The notes under the pieces are model-generated. The model worked only from the letters and a program-made list of their open reading frames with translations, made no database searches and was not told where the DNA came from. Made by a program: the position numbers and the translations under genes. Positions 33,051-40,940 of a stretch of 64,000 nt of DNA are shown in pieces. The stretch's first letter is position 1; each line of letters starts with the position of its first letter. This stretch comes from Trebonia sp963836195 (GTDB lineage Bacteria > Actinomycetota > Actinomycetes > Streptosporangiales > Streptosporangiaceae): the NCBI GenBank assembly GCA_963836195.1, contig CAWIIX010000033.1, positions 992,001-1,056,000 on the forward strand, read 5' to 3'.

Positions 33051-33398
33051 ATGACCGACGATGCCGGCCGCGCCGCCAAAGCGCTGATCGCGGCGCTCCG
33101 GCTGCTGGCCGACAGCCTGCCGGGCATGCACGAGCAGCAGGTCGCCCCGGGTGTGATCAGCCTCATGTCCGGCGCCGAGCGGATGGCGGCCGGGTACGAG
33201 CTGACGACCAGGACGACCAGCCCGCTGATGGTCTACCACCCGGCTGCGGGGCAGCAGGCGCCACCGACCCGCGCGTCGGCCGCCGCCAGCGTTGTCGTCG
33301 CCCACCGGGCCGACCAGGGCGAGGACGGCCGTTCAGACGTGGACCTCCCTCTGCTCCACGCCGGCCGCCTGAGCGCCAGGACGGCGCTCAGGCGGTGA
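33051..33398 (+). CDS. Hypothetical protein
   Basis: 115 aa. The N-terminal half is helical and hydrophobic (AAKALIAALRLLADSLPGMH), and the remainder is Ala/Arg-rich without motifs. ATG 33051 lacks a good ribosome binding site, and the C-terminal third has the composition of non-coding GC-rich sequence, so the call is tentative. It is convergent with the PepC gene, 13 bp apart. Confidence 0.4.
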   Translation: MTDDAGRAAKALIAALRLLADSLPGMHEQQVAPGVISLMSGAERMAAGYELTTRTTSPLMVYHPAAGQQAPPTRASAAASVVVAHRADQGEDGRSDVDLPLLHAGRLSARTALRR

Positions 33399-33411
33399 CC
33401 GCAGGTGCTGC

Positions 33412-34740
33412 TTACCGGGCCAGGGCGCCCATCGGGTCCCAGGCCGGCAGCACGATCGGCTCGGCCTCGAGCGCGCTCTGCAGCTCGGCCGGGAGGGCGC
33501 TCTTGCGGGCGGCGATCTCGAACACGTACTGGCCGAACCAGGAGTCGTTCATCGTGTAGAAGCCGTCCTTGCCGCGCTCGGCGCCCCAGCTGTTCTCCAC
33601 GCGCCAGCGCCGGGTCACCCCGTCGAGGACATCGACCCCGGTGAAGAGCATCGCGTGCGTCATCGCGGACTCGTGGTAGGCGAGCCTGGCCGCCTTGTCG
33701 AGGTCGAACGACGCGTCGTAGACCGACGGCAGGTCGTACAGCTCGGCATCCCAGAACGCGTACTCGTTGCTCATCATCTGGCCGACGTCGCAGCCGAACC
33801 AGACCGGCTCGCCGCCCTGCACGGTGGCGGCAGCGACGTCCTTGATGACCTGCACGTCGACGTTGAGGTAGGTCACCGGCGGGCCGCCGATGACGTTGCC
33901 GAGATACTCGACGGTGAAGGTCCGGCCGACCGGGCTGGACGGCCGGGGGTCGTTCACCAGGCACACGTAGTCGCTGACGGGCAGGTCGACGTACTTGGCG
34001 GCGAACTCCTGGGGGGTGAGGACGCCGTCCCGGTGGAACTTCTTGTCCTTGTCCGTCCACTGCCAGTCGAAGCGCTCCGGGGGCGTGCCCAGGTGGATGC
34101 AGAGGACGCGGTAGACGACCTGCATCACCTCGGCCTTGGCGGCGCGGGCGGCCTCGAGGCCGTCGGCCATCGCCGCGCGGACCGTCCGCGCGCCCTGGCG
34201 AAGCTGATAACGCAGGATGGAGTTCATCCGGCCGGTGTTCGACGAGCTCTGCGTCTCCGGCATGTAGCCCTTGGGAACCAGGCCGTGCTTGGCCACCAGG
34301 GCGGCGAACATGTTCCACTGGCCGCCGTCGCCCGCCACCGTCTCAAGCAGGAAGGCGACCGTGCGGTCGTCGACGTCGCGGCCCGCGGTCTCGATGATGG
34401 CCTCGAGGAAGTAATTAGCGCGCTCGAGTTTGTCCCAGAACATCGCGTAGTTCTGCGAGAACTCGAAGTCCTTGAGCCCGGTCTCGCGCATGACGCCAAC
34501 CCGCAGCAGGTTCAGCCCCGCGAACAGCCAGCAGCGGCCGCTCTTCTCCTGGTTGGTGACCTTCCAGTCGTCCAGCGTGGTCGACAGCGAGTGGTCGATG
34601 CTGTTGACGATCTCCCGGTTGATGGCGACGTCGTCGACGGTCACCCGGGTCACGGCATTCTGAGCAAGCCGATAGGTCGGGCTGGCCGAGAAATCCTTAC
34701 GCAGTCGTTCCAGATCAGCGGCAGCGAGTGTTCCGTCCAT
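33412..34740 (-). CDS. pepC: C1B cysteine peptidase (bleomycin hydrolase/aminopeptidase C)
   Basis: 442 aa, the normal PepC length. Catalytic Cys70 is in NQEKSGRCWLFAGLN, His in SAMTHAMLFTGVD and Asn in RVENSWGAERG. These enzymes form hexamers with an internal active site and trim peptides from the N-terminus. No signal peptide, so cytoplasmic. ATG 34740 has GAAGGGA 7 nt upstream and is preferred over 34758. It is divergent from transketolase, and probably a housekeeping peptide-turnover gene. Confidence 0.95.
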   Translation of the reverse strand: MDGTLAAADLERLRKDFSASPTYRLAQNAVTRVTVDDVAINREIVNSIDHSLSTTLDDWKVTNQEKSGRCWLFAGLNLLRVGVMRETGLKDFEFSQNYAMFWDKLERANYFLEAIIETAGRDVDDRTVAFLLETVAGDGGQWNMFAALVAKHGLVPKGYMPETQSSSNTGRMNSILRYQLRQGARTVRAAMADGLEAARAAKAEVMQVVYRVLCIHLGTPPERFDWQWTDKDKKFHRDGVLTPQEFAAKYVDLPVSDYVCLVNDPRPSSPVGRTFTVEYLGNVIGGPPVTYLNVDVQVIKDVAAATVQGGEPVWFGCDVGQMMSNEYAFWDAELYDLPSVYDASFDLDKAARLAYHESAMTHAMLFTGVDVLDGVTRRWRVENSWGAERGKDGFYTMNDSWFGQYVFEIAARKSALPAELQSALEAEPIVLPAWDPMGALAR

Positions 34741-34927
34741 CGCAGCGTCCCTTCGCATGGTTGTCCCGGCCTTGCATCCAGATTAAGCGCCGGAGGCGAC
34801 TTGTTCCGGTTTGCCTGGCCGGCTACCTGGGCAGCCGTGCCCGCGTGACCCTGCCTGCGCCGTTCGGCGGTGACCGTGTTCAGATGGAACTAAAGCTGAC
34901 CGAACGCACCCGACGGGAGTCCAGCCC

Positions 34928-36844
34928 ATGACCACGACGCACCCTGCCTCCACGATCGGCCTCGACACGGTCGCTGAGCTGGCCGCCCAGCTCCGGGTCG
35001 ACTCAATCCGCTCCTCGACCAGTGCCGGATCCGGTCATCCGACGTCGAGCATGTCGGCCGCCGACCTGCTCGCGGTGCTGATGACCCGGCACCTGCGCTA
35101 CGACTGGGATCAGCCGCGGCTGCCAGTCAACGACCACCTGATCTTCTCCAAGGGCCACGCCTCCCCGCTGCTGTACTCGGTGTTCAAGGCGGCCGGGGTC
35201 GTCTCGGAGGACGAGCTGATGACCGGCTACCGTCGCTTCGGCCAGCGGCTGGAGGGCCACCCCACGCCGATCCTGCCGTGGGTCGACGTCGCCACCGGCT
35301 CGCTCGGCCAGGGGCTGCCCGATGGCGTCGGGGTCGCGCTGGCGGGCCGCTACCTGGACCGGCTGCCGTACCGGGTCTGGGTGCTGTGCGGGGACAGCGA
35401 GCTGGCCGAGGGCTCCATCTGGGAGGCGTTCGACAAGGCCTCCTACTACCAGCTGTCGAACCTGATCGCGATCGCCGACATCAACCGGCTCGGCCAGCGC
35501 GGCCAGACCGACGTCGGCTGGGACCTCCCGGAGTACGCGCGCCGGATGGAGGCGTTCGGCGCCCGGGTGCTGACGGTCGACGGGCACGACCTCGCCGCCA
35601 TCGACAAGGCGATGACCCTCGCCGGGGACAGCGCGGGCAGCCAGCCGACGGTGATCCTGGCCAAGACGATCAAGGGCAAGGGCTTCTCCGAGGTGGAGAA
35701 CAAGAACGGCTGGCACGGCAAGCCGTTCCCGCCCGACATGGCCGACCGGGCGATCGCCGAACTCGGCGGCGTGCGCAACCTGGTGCTGCGCGGCCCCGAG
35801 CCGGAGCCGGCCGAGCCCGGCCCGGTTCCGGACAAGCCGGTCACGGTGGCCCAGCCGCCCGTCCCGCCGGCCAGGCCGAGCGGAGCGGCGCCGGTGTACG
35901 AGGTCGGCGCGACGATCGCGACCAGGAAGGCCTACGGCGACGCGCTGGTCGCCCTCGGCGCGCGCGACCCGCAGGTGGTCGCGCTGGACGGCGAGGTCAG
36001 CAACTCGACCTTCGCCGACGAGTTCGCGCACGTCTACCCCGACCGCTACTTCGAGATGTTCATCGCCGAGCAGCAGCTGGTGGCGGCGGCCACCGGGCTG
36101 GCGGTGCGCGGGTACCGCGCGTTCGCGTCCACCTTCGCCGCCTTCTTCACCCGCGCCTACGACTTCATCCGGATGGGCGCGATCTCCGGCGTCGACCTGC
36201 GGCTGGCGGGCTCGCACGCGGGGGTGGAAATCGGGGCGGACGGCCCGTCGCAGATGGCGCTCGAGGACCTGGCCATGATGCGGGCCGTGCACGGCTCGAC
36301 CGTGCTGTACCCGAGCGACGGCACCAGCACCGCCGCGCTGGTCGACGCGATGGCCCAGACGCCGGGTATCAGCTACCTGCGCACCACCCGCGGCGGCTTC
36401 CCCGGGCTCTACCCGGCCGGGGAGAAGTTCCCCATCGGCGGCTCCAAGCTGGTTCGCTCGAGCGGCAACGACCGGGTCACCCTGGTCGGCGCGGGCGTGA
36501 CCGTGCACGAGGCGCTGCGGGCGGCCGACGTCCTGCAGGGCGAGGGCATCGCCGCGCGGGTCATCGACCTCTACTCGGTCAAGCCGGTGGACACCGAGAC
36601 GCTGGTCGCGGCGGCGGCGGCCACCGGCGGCCGGATCGTGACCGCGGAAGACCATCACCCCGAGGGCGGGCTCGGCGCCGCCGTCGCCGACGCGCTACTC
36701 GGCGCCGGACAGCAGGGCCTGCACCTGACCCGCCTCGCGGTGAGCGGGATGCCGGGCTCGGGCACCGGCGACGAGCTCCTCGCCTGGGCCGAGATCGACG
36801 CCGACCACATCGCCGCCGCCGCCCGCAAGCTGGTGGGCGGCTAA
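34928..36844 (+). CDS. tkt: Transketolase
   Basis: 638 aa. RSSTSAGSGHPTSSMSAADL (substrate His), FSKGHASPLLYS, and the TPP motif GDSELAEGSIWEA...IADIN define the N-terminal domain. MFIAEQQLVAAATGLAVRG and RVIDLYSVKPVD mark the pyrimidine and C-terminal domains. It catalyses two-carbon ketol transfer in the pentose phosphate pathway. The layout and TK-family active-site His positions suggest the short archaeal-type/TktAB-like fused form. There is a Pro-rich linker near residues 290-320. Strong GGGAG before the ATG. Confidence 0.92.
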   Translation: MTTTHPASTIGLDTVAELAAQLRVDSIRSSTSAGSGHPTSSMSAADLLAVLMTRHLRYDWDQPRLPVNDHLIFSKGHASPLLYSVFKAAGVVSEDELMTGYRRFGQRLEGHPTPILPWVDVATGSLGQGLPDGVGVALAGRYLDRLPYRVWVLCGDSELAEGSIWEAFDKASYYQLSNLIAIADINRLGQRGQTDVGWDLPEYARRMEAFGARVLTVDGHDLAAIDKAMTLAGDSAGSQPTVILAKTIKGKGFSEVENKNGWHGKPFPPDMADRAIAELGGVRNLVLRGPEPEPAEPGPVPDKPVTVAQPPVPPARPSGAAPVYEVGATIATRKAYGDALVALGARDPQVVALDGEVSNSTFADEFAHVYPDRYFEMFIAEQQLVAAATGLAVRGYRAFASTFAAFFTRAYDFIRMGAISGVDLRLAGSHAGVEIGADGPSQMALEDLAMMRAVHGSTVLYPSDGTSTAALVDAMAQTPGISYLRTTRGGFPGLYPAGEKFPIGGSKLVRSSGNDRVTLVGAGVTVHEALRAADVLQGEGIAARVIDLYSVKPVDTETLVAAAAATGGRIVTAEDHHPEGGLGAAVADALLGAGQQGLHLTRLAVSGMPGSGTGDELLAWAEIDADHIAAAARKLVGG

Positions 36845-36945
36845 CCCGCCTTCCGGTAGAACCAAGCGACGTCCCCGGACGTATCTCAGATGAGAGACTG
36901 CGCGTAGCGCGGGACAGTCCAGTTCTGAGCGCCTGGGAGGTTACG

Positions 36946-37638
36946 GTGCCGATCCGGCCTGAGGCTGAGCAGAAGCTGCGCGCGGGCTTCCAGCGCCGCG
37001 TCGACCGGCAGGCCGAGCGTCACGTCGCGCAATTGACGCACGCCGAGCAGTTGGCCGTCCGGCTCGAGTGCGGCCAGGTGGCCGGGGTCTTCACCGGCCA
37101 GGCGGGCGGGGACGTCAGGCGCGGCACCTACGCGGTGGGCCTGCTTCCGCTGGCGGCGGTCCCCGTCCTGATCGCGGGCGCCGCCGTCGGGGTCCCGGGC
37201 ATGGTGCCGTTGCTCGGCGCGACCCCGTTCATCACCGGGGCCTGGTTCGGTCTCACCGTCTGGCGGCGGCGCGAGCCGAAACGGCACGTCTGGCTGTACG
37301 CCTTCACCGAGGGCTGCGCGTTCCTGGACGGCCCGCAGGCGGACGCCCTCTACCTGCGCTGGAGCGAGGTCACCGAGGTCGGCGAGGTCTGGACCAACGT
37401 CTACGACGTGAGCGCCGAGGAATCCAGGCCACGGCTGACGGCGTACCAGCTGCGGTGCGCGGACGGGCGAACCTGTGAGATCTCGCGCTCACTGAAAAAC
37501 GTGCGCGACCCCTACCCCGGTGTCGGGCCGCTGGTGCGGGGCGTGATGCCGGCCGACGTCGGCGCGACCATGCCGGAGTTCCCCACCATCGACGAGGTCA
37601 TCGCGGCGTTCGCGGTGAAGCCCCCGGGATCCGCCTGA
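36946..37638 (+). CDS. Membrane protein of unknown function (DUF6585-like)
   Basis: 230 aa from GTG 36946 (GGGAGG 5 nt upstream). A charged helical N-terminus (EQKLRAGFQRRVDRQAERHV) is followed by two TM helices (~65-105), then a cytoplasmic beta-rich domain with HVWLYAFTEGCAFLDGP and LYLRWSEVTEV, ending TIDEVIAAFA. This WxxV/W-containing PH-like layout resembles DUF6585 proteins of Streptomyces. No enzymatic motif. It stands alone 100 bp after transketolase. Confidence 0.7.
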   Translation: MPIRPEAEQKLRAGFQRRVDRQAERHVAQLTHAEQLAVRLECGQVAGVFTGQAGGDVRRGTYAVGLLPLAAVPVLIAGAAVGVPGMVPLLGATPFITGAWFGLTVWRRREPKRHVWLYAFTEGCAFLDGPQADALYLRWSEVTEVGEVWTNVYDVSAEESRPRLTAYQLRCADGRTCEISRSLKNVRDPYPGVGPLVRGVMPADVGATMPEFPTIDEVIAAFAVKPPGSA

Positions 37639-37680
37639 GCGGGCGGGTAACACCGGGCGGCGCGGCGGACACTGAAGAGT

Positions 37681-38736
37681 GTGACGACAATCAGAATCGC
37701 GCACGTCGACCCCCGGCCCGGGCGGCTGCCCCACGGCGGATTCGACACCCGGGGTTACCTGGTCGTGCTCGCCGACGACGCGGGCCACCGGGCCGTGCCC
37801 ATCTGGATGCAGGAAGCCGGCGACCTCGCGCGCCTGCTGAAACGACCCGCCGGTCAGATCATCGCCGACGGCGTGCCCCAGGAGCTCGCCATTCGGCTGC
37901 TCGGCGCGGGCCGCGCTCGGGTCACCGGGGTGGACATCGACCTGACCGACGCCGCCGCCGCCGAACTGAGCCCCGAGGTCACGGTGGCGCGGATCGGGCT
38001 GGGCGGCCCGATCGGGCCCCGCCAGGTCACCGCGGACCTCGGACTTGGCCTGGCCCTGGCCGTCGCCGCAGGCGCCCCAGTCCGACTGGCCGACGCCGTG
38101 CTTGACCGGCTGGCCGTCCCGGTGCAGGGCGATGACCTGCTCACCCCGTTCCTCGGCCGGGTGCCGCCCGCCGCCTGGCCCGCATCCAGCCCGCCGCCGC
38201 CGCGCTGGCCGCTGGCCACGCTGCGCGGGCGGCCGCGCTATGAGCCGCGCAACCTGGACTTCGCCCACGGCCTGGACCGGTGGGACCTGGACTGCTGGCC
38301 CGGCCCCGCGCCGGACCGGCCGGGGGCGGGGGGCGCGTCAGACTACGCGGCCGTCGCCGACGGGCCCTCGGCCGTCCTGTCCTCGACCGTCCCGCGACCG
38401 GCCGGGTCGGCCGCCTTGGTCCAGGCCGTCTACGCCGACGACTACCGCGCCGTCACCATCACCGTCAGCGGCGAGCTCAGCGGCGATCTCGTCAGCGGAC
38501 AGGGCGGCCTACGGCTGGAGATCCTCCGGCACTGGTGGCGAGGGCCGGCCACCCGCGAGGACCATGGCCGCACCATCGCCGGCCGCCGCCCCGACTGGAC
38601 CGGCCATGAGATCACGGCCCGGATCCCCGCCGACGCCGACATCATCCGGTTCGGCATCGGGCTCGACGGCACCGGCCGGATCGGGCTGCGCCACCCGAAT
38701 CTGCGCGTCATCGGACCGGAGGCAGGAACAGCGTGA
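37681..38736 (+). CDS. Bifunctional-nuclease (BFN/DUF151)-domain protein with C-terminal beta-sandwich-like domain
   Basis: 351 aa, two domains. Residues ~1-150 form a BFN-type domain (GYLVVLADDAGHRAVPIWM, then GLALAVAAGAPVRLADAVLDRLAVP). Residues ~185-351 carry RYEPRNLDFAHGLDRWDL, IRFGIGLDGTGRIGLRHPNL, a carbohydrate-binding-like fold seen at the end of some actinobacterial regulators. The next gene has both of these domains plus a sigma factor, so the pair are tandem paralogues. GTGA overlap couples them. The BFN active site is poorly defined, so nuclease activity is uncertain. Confidence 0.75.
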   Translation: MTTIRIAHVDPRPGRLPHGGFDTRGYLVVLADDAGHRAVPIWMQEAGDLARLLKRPAGQIIADGVPQELAIRLLGAGRARVTGVDIDLTDAAAAELSPEVTVARIGLGGPIGPRQVTADLGLGLALAVAAGAPVRLADAVLDRLAVPVQGDDLLTPFLGRVPPAAWPASSPPPPRWPLATLRGRPRYEPRNLDFAHGLDRWDLDCWPGPAPDRPGAGGASDYAAVADGPSAVLSSTVPRPAGSAALVQAVYADDYRAVTITVSGELSGDLVSGQGGLRLEILRHWWRGPATREDHGRTIAGRRPDWTGHEITARIPADADIIRFGIGLDGTGRIGLRHPNLRVIGPEAGTA

Positions 38737-40274
38737 ACGCGGACGTCCCCGACGGCGACCTCGCCCGACTGGCCCGCGACGGTGACCCGGTGGCGTTTCG
38801 CCTGCTGGTCGAGCGGCACCAGGCGATGGTCCAGGCCCGGGCCCGGCAGCTGGGTTCCGGCCCCGGCGACGCCGACGACATCGTCCAGGAGTCGTTCTTG
38901 CAGGCGTTCCTGGCCCTGGACCGGCTGCGGGATCCGGACCGGTTCGCTGGCTGGCTGGCCGGCATCGTGTTCAACGTCTGGCGCAGCCAGTACCGCCGGA
39001 CCCCGGTCACCCTGCTGGCGGACTGGCCCGAGCCGCTGCAGCCGACGTCGGCCGACGGCCTTCCCTCGGCCGAGGACCTCGACCGGGCAGACGCGCTGCG
39101 CGCGGCCGTGGCCAGCCTGCCTGCCGGGCAGCGGCGCGCCGTCACCCTGCACTACTACGCCGACGTGCCCGCAGGCCAGGTCGCGCAGGCACCTGGGGCG
39201 GCCCGGGCCAGCCTGCACAAGGCCCGCCTCCGGCTGCGCGCCTACCTCACCGAGCACCGCCCCGACCTCGTTCCCACCGCAGGGAGGACGCACATGACCA
39301 CCGTTCACGTCGCGCGCATCGAGCGCCGCATCCCGCACGGTCCCGTGCCCGACCGGTTTCCGACCCACGTCATGGTGCTGGCCGATGACCCGGGCCGCCG
39401 GGAGCTGCCGATCTGGCTGCTGGGCGAGGACAGCCACCGGTTCGCCGACGACCGTCGTCAGCCAGGCTCAGACGAGCTGACCGATCGGCTGCTGCGCGCG
39501 GCCGGAACGCGGGTGACCGCGGTCAACGTCGACGAGCTGGGCCCGGAGGTGACCGTGGCCCGGATCGAGCTGGCCACCCCGGACGGCCCCGAGCACGTCA
39601 CCACGCGCCTCTACGACGGGCTGGCGACGGCCATCGCCTCCGGTGCGCCGATCCGGGTCGCCGACGCGGCCATGGACCGGCTGGCGATGCCCGCCGGGAC
39701 GGGCCAGGACGGCCCCGTGCCAGAACGGACCGCCCGCGACCTGAGCGCCGACCGGCGGCCGCGGTACGAGCCGCGCAACCTGACCTTCGCGACCGGCCTC
39801 GACTACTGGGCGCTCGGCGGGAGCTTCACCGAGAACACCCTGCAGTCCCACTGGCGGGATTACACCGCCACCGCCGCCGCCGCCGGGCACGGGAGCGCGA
39901 TCCTCTCCTCGGCTGCGGCGCAGCCCGAAGGCTTTGCCTGGCTGGTCCAGGAGATCTTCGCCGACGACTACCGCGGCACCACGATCACCTTCCGCGGCCA
40001 GTTCAGCGCTCCCGGCACGACCGGCCGCACCGGGCTGTTCCTGCGGGTCATGACCGCGCCGACCATCCACGGGCCCTTCACCGCGCAGGCCGCCCTGGCC
40101 GACCCGAGCAACCACATCGTCACCATCGCGAACGAGGCCGCCTGGAACACGCACGAGGTCACCGCGCCGATCCCAGACGACGCGGAGACCGTCGCCTTCG
40201 GCGTCTTCCTGGCCGGCCCCGGCCGGATCGACCTGCGCAACCCGGAACTGATCCCGGCCGGGCCGAAGGCGTAG
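38733..40274 (+). CDS. ECF-like sigma factor fused to BFN domain and C-terminal beta-sandwich-like domain
   Basis: 513 aa in three parts. Residues ~8-88 are sigma region 2 (DADDIVQESFLQAFLALDRL, WLAGIVFNVWRSQYRR). Residues ~118-172 are a sigma-4-like segment (LPAGQRRAVTLHYYADVPAG, ASLHKARLRLR) whose HTH seems a few residues short of canonical ECFs. Residues ~188-335 form a BFN domain and 345-510 the RYEPRNLTFATGLDYW domain. ATG 39294 (residue 188) lies behind GGGAGGACGCAC, so a separate BFN protein might also be made. It is GTGA-coupled to its paralogue. No anti-sigma factor is visible. Confidence 0.82.
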   Translation: MNADVPDGDLARLARDGDPVAFRLLVERHQAMVQARARQLGSGPGDADDIVQESFLQAFLALDRLRDPDRFAGWLAGIVFNVWRSQYRRTPVTLLADWPEPLQPTSADGLPSAEDLDRADALRAAVASLPAGQRRAVTLHYYADVPAGQVAQAPGAARASLHKARLRLRAYLTEHRPDLVPTAGRTHMTTVHVARIERRIPHGPVPDRFPTHVMVLADDPGRRELPIWLLGEDSHRFADDRRQPGSDELTDRLLRAAGTRVTAVNVDELGPEVTVARIELATPDGPEHVTTRLYDGLATAIASGAPIRVADAAMDRLAMPAGTGQDGPVPERTARDLSADRRPRYEPRNLTFATGLDYWALGGSFTENTLQSHWRDYTATAAAAGHGSAILSSAAAQPEGFAWLVQEIFADDYRGTTITFRGQFSAPGTTGRTGLFLRVMTAPTIHGPFTAQAALADPSNHIVTIANEAAWNTHEVTAPIPDDAETVAFGVFLAGPGRIDLRNPELIPAGPKA

Positions 40275-40286
40275 TAGACGCTATTG

Positions 40287-40307
40287 GGCCGGGTTCACTG
40301 ACCGGCC
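40287..40307. terminator. Possible bidirectional terminator
   Basis: GGCCGG and CCGGCC pair around a 9-nt loop in the 39-bp gap between the convergent sigma-BFN and carbonic-anhydrase genes. The position fits a shared terminator, but there is no T-tract on either side. Confidence 0.35.
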
Positions 40308-40313
40308 TTGCGC

Positions 40314-40850
40314 CTAGCCCGCCACCGGGGGCACCAGTTGCACGCTGGCCGCATGACGGCGGGCGAGCTCCCGGTACGTCCCCGGGTTGTTCTCGACCCA
40401 CATCCGGGCACCGGGCGTCAGGTCGCCCACGATCCTGGCCGGCACCCCGGCCGCGAGCATGCCGTCGGGGATCGTCAGGCCGGGCGGCACGGTCGCGCCC
40501 GCGGCGACGAGCGCGCCCCGTCCGATGACGGCGCCGTCCAGCACCGTGGCGCCGTTGCCGATCAGCGCCTCCGCCCCGATCGTGCAGCCGTGCACCACGC
40601 ACAGATGACCCACGGTCGCCCCCTCGCCGACCTCGGTGACCGGATCGGGGCCGCCGTGCAGAACGGACCCGTCCTGGACGTTGGCGCCCCGCCGCACCAC
40701 GATCGGGCCGAAGTCGGCCCGCAGCACCGCCCCGTACCAGATCGAGGCCTCGGCCTCCACCGTGACGTCGCCGACCAGGGTCGCGGTCGGCGCGATCCAC
40801 GCGAACGGGCTGACGTCGGGCTCCCGGCCCTCAAAGGAAAAAAGTGGCAT
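40314..40850 (-). CDS. Gamma-carbonic anhydrase family (left-handed beta-helix) protein
   Basis: 178 aa of hexapeptide repeats (WIAPTATLVGDVTVEAEASI, IGNGATVLDGAVIGRGALVAAGATV). Histidines in DGSVLHGG and VGHLCVVHGC are where the gamma-class metal ligands sit, and RADFGPI fits the interface Arg/Asp pair. Such proteins form trimers. Activity as a carbonic anhydrase or as an acyltransferase-like scaffold is not certain. Cytoplasmic, and monocistronic by position. Confidence 0.9.
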   Translation of the reverse strand: MPLFSFEGREPDVSPFAWIAPTATLVGDVTVEAEASIWYGAVLRADFGPIVVRRGANVQDGSVLHGGPDPVTEVGEGATVGHLCVVHGCTIGAEALIGNGATVLDGAVIGRGALVAAGATVPPGLTIPDGMLAAGVPARIVGDLTPGARMWVENNPGTYRELARRHAASVQLVPPVAG

Positions 40851-40940
40851 CAGGCAATGATGCCGTCTTGGTTCTTCCGTCCGCAGACCGACATGACGTG
40901 TTCACCCCGAGGCGGCCTTCGGCGCGCAGACTAACAACTT

